Below are positions 59,340 to 64,000 of a DNA stretch of 64,000 nt, piece after piece (within the stretch, counting starts at the first letter, position 1; every line of letters starts with the position of its first letter). Below the pieces are notes generated by a model, which saw only the letters and a list, made by a program, of their open reading frames with translations, was not told where the DNA came from and did not search any database. Made by a program: the position numbers and the translations under genes. The DNA is from Timema cristinae (taxonomy: Eukaryota; Arthropoda; Insecta; Phasmatodea; Timematidae): the NCBI GenBank assembly GCA_039000515.1, contig JBCFYV010000935.1, positions 60,364,346 to 60,428,345 of the forward strand, in the 5' to 3' direction.

Positions 59340-60040
59340 TTTGTTTAGCATCAAGTCTTACTACTCGTTCGAGTTGTACGCCTATGAACTAATTATTCTG
59401 ATGTGTTAGGTATTAGGAAGGTTGGATTTAGAGGAATTGTACCGACATTTGCGTTGAGGGAGAGCGTGAAACTCTCCATGAAAAACCACCCTCAGTACGC
59501 CCAACCGAATTGAGCCCCAATCTCCCCATCATTAAGAGTTTAGACCAGGCGTCTGCAACCTTTTAGTGGTGCTGTGCCGAAGTATTATTGCAAAGACACT
59601 CAGCGTGCCAATCAACCTAAGCTAAGCTAATTAACCAGTACAACTAGGAAAACAAATTAAAGAAGATGAATGTAAAATTCAATTGTGACAACAGACTAAC
59701 AAATCGAATCATTAAATAACAACTGTTTCTTGAATATTTAATATTTTAATAGAAATAAGATAAATACAAAAGTTATACATGTGTTTAGCAAAATTTAAGT
59801 TCTGAAAAAATTATATTGAAGTTTTAAAACAAAATATTGAATCATTTAAACATAAAACACGTTATTATTAAAATTATTACTCACACCAATGGTATCAATT
59901 AAAAATAATATTTTATATTATTTTTATTTAAATCGTCCAGTGTGCGAGTGAAAATAGTTCCTCTTGGCACGCGTGCCGTAGGTTGCCGATCCCTGGTCTA
60001 GACGCCAAAGGTTACTGCGGTCACCGAAGCGGGTAAGTAA
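59340..60040 (-). mobile_element. SINE family A split by a hAT MITE
   Basis: Tail and body are at 59340-59545, the head remainder at 59996-60040 (CCGCTTCGGTGACCGCAG, reverse). The MITE sits between. The SINE is diverged, with a B-box region read as TTGGGGCTCAATTCGG. Confidence 0.78.
59546..59995. mobile_element. hAT-type MITE inside a SINE, 450 bp
   Basis: Ends CAGGCGTCTGCAACCT and AGGTTGCCGATCCCTG are inverted, and the flanks GTTTAGAC (59538-59545) and GTCTAGAC (59996-60003) are an 8-bp duplication with one mismatch. Both are hAT hallmarks. AT-rich non-coding interior. Confidence 0.85.
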
Positions 60041-60934
60041 TAATTAAAAAGAGCTGTGGTTAGAAAGAATCTTGCAAATTTTGAAATGTTAAAAAAGCAT
60101 GATAAGTTACTTTTAACGCAACAAATTCATGCGCTATGGTCAAGTCATACCTTTTTGGGGAGGGGGAGGGCAAGGAGGAGGTGGGAGGGGACTCTTTAAG
60201 CTTTCAACACAACGCGAGAAAGGGGACTGTGTTCTAAACACACGAGGAGGTGTCCCCGAAGGAACGGGGGACGGTGGTTTGTAACGGTCCCGCGCGACAG
60301 GTGATGAGATGAATGAAAGTTACAGGCCGGGCACCTGTTAGATCACCAAACACAGCCCCCCCCCCCCCCCCCAACATCCATCAGCACCCCGAATATCTGG
60401 CGGGCTACCACTAAACAACATGAAGCGCTAGGAAGGTCACTTAAGAGTTAAGAGGCCGTCCTTTAATTACGTTAAGAGGTTTTTTTTGGGGGGGGGGCGG
60501 GGGCTCAGTATTTTCTTACGAGGGAAAAGAGGGAGGAAGGGCGGCCGGTCAGAATCCATCTTACGTTTTTTTTAAATTAAAGTTAATATTAAATACGTTT
60601 ATATTTTTTTAAACTCGTCAGAAAATGAACATTATGTTAATTATAGCATTTCACTTATTTTTAATGTACCAAAATGTAAAAAATAACCAACAGTGAAAGA
60701 GGATACTTTATAATTTATTATTACATGTACTATAATATATCTAGTTGCCACAACCAAGAAACAAAAGATGTCATGGTTTTATTAATAATTTTTTTTGTTT
60801 AAATTAGTTATGAAAAAGTCAAGGGAAGTGTTAATATAATAGTAACAAATTTGATTGATAGTATAGTTTATTATTTTATTCTTTTAGAAAATAATAATTA
60901 TTTCCAAATTAGTGACTTTTCCCTGTTTGTAACT
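60041..60934. other. No gene seen; homopolymer tracts
   Basis: Poly-C at about 60354-60372 and poly-G at about 60490-60497, otherwise AT-rich. Confidence 0.4.
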
Positions 60935-61030
60935 ACAGGGTGGCTACAAAACCTATTTTACATAATTCCCTGACTTCTCCAAGTTCTCCGGCAACATTTT
61001 TCAATTTTCCAGGCAACATTTTTTCCTGTT
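60935..61030 (+). repeat. Solo relative of the 37-bp minisatellite unit
   Basis: CTACAGGGTGGCTACAAAAC occurs here once, followed by CTATTTTACATAATTCCCTG and TTTTTCAATTTTCCAGGCAA, which has the look of a dispersed repeat. The first 20 bases equal the core of the array at 1228-1845. Confidence 0.7.
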
Positions 61031-61397
61031 TTAATAGTGGATGATTACTTTTGTTTTATTTATTATTGATCACATATTAAAAAAAGTTTGTATCTATTAA
61101 AAATTAACGATTTTATCAGTTATTTAAAAATTAAAATGTATTATTTTATTTAGGTATTACTACCTTTTGTTTTAGTATTTAGTTGCGAAATTAATGAGAT
61201 ATTTTAGACATAGTTTTTAATCCCCTATTTTCCCTATCTGTAGCCCCCACGAGTACCAATGTTCTGATAGCCGCCAGTTACCACCACTCATATGCTCGAT
61301 GGATATTTCCCTCGACAGCGGTACCGGTGGACACGCGGACTAAGGACTGGGACTGTCAAGCTCAGACGAATGAAAACAGTTAACTTCCTGCACGTTA
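61031..61397. other. No gene seen
   Basis: AT-rich; nothing recognised. Confidence 0.4.
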
Positions 61398-61558
61398 ATT
61401 TTTTTTAAACCGTGGCTTACTACCCGTCAAGGCTATACGTCTTTTATTTACGGTATTGGAGTACCCCTGATGAAGAAGGGAGAAGGGGGGAATCTGCTCA
61501 GGAACACAATTTCCTGCGAGAATGACACTTTAGACACCACGTCCCCCGATGCATGTAA
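61398..61558 (-). mobile_element. SINE family A copy with internal deletion
   Basis: Minus orientation: tail ATAGCCTTGACGGGTAGTAA is visible at the left and a decayed head near 61540. The B box and most of the body are lost. Confidence 0.5.
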
Positions 61559-61742
61559 CTTTTGACTCACTGCAAGCAGCACCCCAGTTAAGTACTCACG
61601 TGAAACCAGTAGGAGAGAATTAACAGCTGAAGGGCGTAACTTACCTGTAACAAGAAAATAACAAAAATATTAGTTTTGTCAAACAGTAATTTTTGCTTCT
61701 AGATCTTATGCTCTATGTCCCAATTTTCTTACAAAAAAGAAA

Positions 61743-61921
61743 TTTAGGGTGTTCATAGACAAGATTTTTAGGAAAATGTATGGTCCTAAGTGGGATGAAA
61801 ATACTGGGGAGTGGAGGAGGTTACATAATGATAAGTTGTATACACTTTACTCAACTAAATACAGTGTTAGGATAGTCAAATCTCGTATATTACGGTGAAT
61901 ATATGCAGCGAAAATGATAGA
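61743..61921 (+). pseudogene. LINE reverse-transcriptase C-terminal fragment
   Basis: One frame reads FRVFIDKIFRKMYGPKWDEN and TGEWRRLHNDKLYTLY, then VRIVKSRILR, a TGA stop where Trp is expected, and IYAAKMIE. The series (R-V-F..R..GP..D..TGEWRRLHN..L..LY, VKS) is the familiar C-terminal region of arthropod non-LTR elements, different from the remnant at 57.9 kb. Only about 60 codons remain. Confidence 0.78.
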
Positions 61922-61929
61922 ATAAAGCT

Positions 61930-62340
61930 GGATAGAGTTAGGGTGTAATGAGATGAACTGGATAGAACTAGCTCAAGATAGGGATAGGGTGTAATGAGGT
62001 GGACTGGATAGAACTAGCTCAAGATAGGGATAGGGTGTAATGAGATGAACTGGATAGAACTAGCACAAGATAGGGATAGGGTGTAATGAGGTGGACTGGA
62101 TAGAACTAGCTCAAGGTAGGGATAGGGTGTAATGAGGTGGACTGGATAGAACTAGCTCAAGGTAGGGATAAGGTGTAATGAGGTGGACTGGATAGAACTA
62201 GCTCAAGGTAGGGATAAGGTGTAATGAGGTGGACTGGATAGAACTAGCTCAAGGTAGGGATAAGGTGTAATGAGGTGGACTGAATAGAGATAGCTCAAGA
62301 TAGAGCTAGGTTGTAATGAGGTGGACTGGGTAGAACTATC
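61930..62340 (+). repeat. 46-bp tandem repeat, 9 copies
   Basis: The unit contains GGTGTAATGAGGTGGACTGG and ATAGAACTAGCTCAAG. First copies alternate between GAGATGAAC and GAGGTGGAC variants, i.e. a dimeric start that becomes homogeneous further on. It lies directly downstream of the LINE fragment, possibly at its 3' end. Confidence 0.93.
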
Positions 62341-62814
62341 TAGAGGGGGAAATAAAGCTAAAAATACCAGAATTAAAATATATATTCTTATTAAAGTATG
62401 TACAGTTTCTATTCAACACACCGATGAACAAATTTACAAACAGTTTTAAGAATCTTGACTTATAAAATTCATTCATGATTTATTAATGTTATCCTTTTCC
62501 AGCAATTGCGTGGAGGGAAAGTGGAAAACTAGTTTGGAATATTTTGGAAAAAAAACCACCCTCAGTAGACCCGACCGAGATTGGAGCCTCGATCTCCCCG
62601 TCATCGGCAGAATAGTCCACTGCGAGAGTAGCGCCTCAGACCATTTGGCCAAAGAAAACATAGTATAAGTATATATCAATTGTTGTGTTTCAGGTATAAT
62701 TATTTCAGTAAATGCGACAGTTGGTGAATTTAATATAGGTCAAAGTCACGGTTTAACCAGTAGTGTCGATAGATATTTAAATCCGTTATCGAGCTGTCTT
62801 TCTGGAAACATCAG
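62341..62814 (-). mobile_element. SINE family A copy (3' truncated) in AT-rich DNA
   Basis: At about 62498-62655, minus orientation: B-box-like GAGGCTCCAATCTCGG and a body ending CTCCACGCAATTGC. Two open frames on opposite strands (62473-62679 and 62486-62668) run across it and are not genes. Confidence 0.62.
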
Positions 62815-63172
62815 AACATGCCTCGAGAATTAATGAACAGAAAGAACATGCCTCGAGAATTAATGAACAGAAAGAACATGCCTCGAGAATTAATGAATAG
62901 AAAGAACATGCCTCGAGAATTAATGAACAGAAAGAACATGCCTCGAGAATTAATGAACAGAAAGAACATGCCTCGAGAATTAATGAACAGAAAGAACATG
63001 CCTCGAGAATTAATGAACAGAAAGAACATGCCTCGAGAATTAATGAACAGAAAGAACATGACTCGAGAATTAATGAACAGAAAGAACATGCCTCGAGAAT
63101 TAATGAACAGAAAGAACATGCCTCGAGAATTAATGAACAGAAAGAACATGCCTCGAGAATTAATGAACAGAA
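62815..63172 (+). repeat. 30-bp array, 12 nearly identical copies
   Basis: The unit is AACATGCCTCGAGAATTAAT followed by GAACAGAAAG. Only two base variants were seen (GAATAG near 62896, ACTCGAG at 63061). Because 30 is a multiple of three and neither strand has a stop in the relevant frame, one plus frame (NMPRELMNRK repeats) and one minus frame (FLFINSRGMF repeats) stay open across the array. Confidence 0.96.
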
Positions 63173-64000
63173 GGGAGGGATCCATCCAATTTAAATCTGC
63201 TTCGATATTTTAGTTTTGATTTGACCTAACGTGAAAATTCAGTGCAGGAAAACGGGGAAAAGGATGTATCAAGACCAAAAACACCCCAACAAAATCAAAA
63301 TATGAAAGAGCAGCCCCTTAATCCCTCCTAGATGGGCGGCCACCGTGTTCACAGTCCCAGTTGAAGACGGAACTCTCTGGCAGGCAGGCAGCGCGCCTCG
63401 TGACCGATTTGTGAGGCTTGTTTGGCTCGTGAGAGGGACGATCGTGTTATCTGTGGTGGGAGGGTTCGGTTTGTCTGCCGGGAGTTATTCTAGGACACCA
63501 CTTCACTGATAACTGGTACAGCTCTGCGGTTTTAACTTGGCGGGTTCGTCAACAGGGTTGCCACTTCTTACCAAACCAAAATTCCATATATTTATTTTCA
63601 AAAGTAATTACCATTTTTTGCAAAAATAGAGAAATGAGATTCCATTTTCCCTCATATTGACTATTGTGATGCAATGCCAATGGTTTTTAGAACAGGATGA
63701 TTGTACTTAAATGGGGAAATATATTCAGTTATTAATTAACCCTAAATTTTAAGGAAAGAAATAAAGGGCCGGTTTAGGAGGAAGAGATAAGACATTCATT
63801 TTAATCGGCGTGTTTAATTCTTCTGTTCACTTTTTCTTCGATGCAAATGCCTACTAATACCCCATATTCACAAATATTCCAGTGATGTTATATGTTTATT
63901 GTGAAATTTTCTGTTTTTTACATTTTGACATGTGCCTGGAAACCCTGAAATCAACCTTACACTGCGAAAACCACAATATGACTGAAACATAAAACAAATT
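63173..64000. other. No gene seen
   Basis: Mixed then AT-rich DNA to the window edge; nothing recognised. Confidence 0.4.

Noticed and set aside
62815..63213. Protein with decapeptide repeats
   Set aside because: A 30-bp stop-free unit opens both strands; no promoter or conserved flanking domain is visible.

Overview
This window looks like gene-poor nuclear DNA from an invertebrate animal. Almost everything in it is mobile or repetitive: tRNA-headed SINEs, foldback MITEs, satellites and minisatellites, (ATT)n microsatellites and decayed LINE pieces. Two LINE reverse-transcriptase remnants (57.9-58.7 kb and 61.7-61.9 kb) resemble sequences I know mainly from arthropods, so an arthropod, perhaps a crustacean, is my best guess, but not a firm one. 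There is one 100-N assembly gap (3612-3711). I found no rRNA, functional tRNA, CRISPR or bacterial-type operon, and no host gene with clear exons.

Layout. 0-16 kb holds SINEs of at least three families, a 37-bp minisatellite, an 89-bp tandem repeat and small MITEs. 16.9-36.3 kb is an older repeat split by an 18,006-bp element (18159-36164). That element starts 5'-AG, ends CT-3' and is flanked by a 6-bp duplication, CACGAC. Its arms are about 6 kb each and mirror each other: a pyrimidine-rich terminus, about 13 copies of a ~107-bp repeat, about 115 copies of a ~32-bp minisatellite, a short unique part, then a 136-bp satellite. The ~5.2 kb core has an AT-rich higher-order array, one intact 169-codon gene on the minus strand with a TATA box, and a duplicated promoter-like module. 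6-bp duplications, AG/CT ends and a length near 18 kb are the published hallmarks of Maverick/Polinton elements, yet I see no polymerase, integrase, ATPase or capsid gene. It may be a non-autonomous derivative or a new giant foldback element.

37-41 kb has a TTAA-flanked foldback MITE split by a SINE, plus more SINEs. 41503-48637 is a second large element: 7,135 bp, long inverted termini built from ~150-bp subrepeats, and a 9-bp duplication GATCACCTT. It carries a broken minus-strand gene ending in a cysteine-rich motif and is compatible with a Mutator-like (MULE) element or something unclassified. 49.6-64 kb holds another SINE-split TTAA MITE, two hAT-type MITEs (one nested inside a SINE), LINE remnants, a 46-bp tandem repeat and a very homogeneous 30-bp array.

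The genes do not form a pathway. The only two that merit the name are passengers, or mobility genes, of the two large elements. The layering of insertions (SINE into MITE, MITE into SINE, giant element into older repeat) gives a relative chronology.
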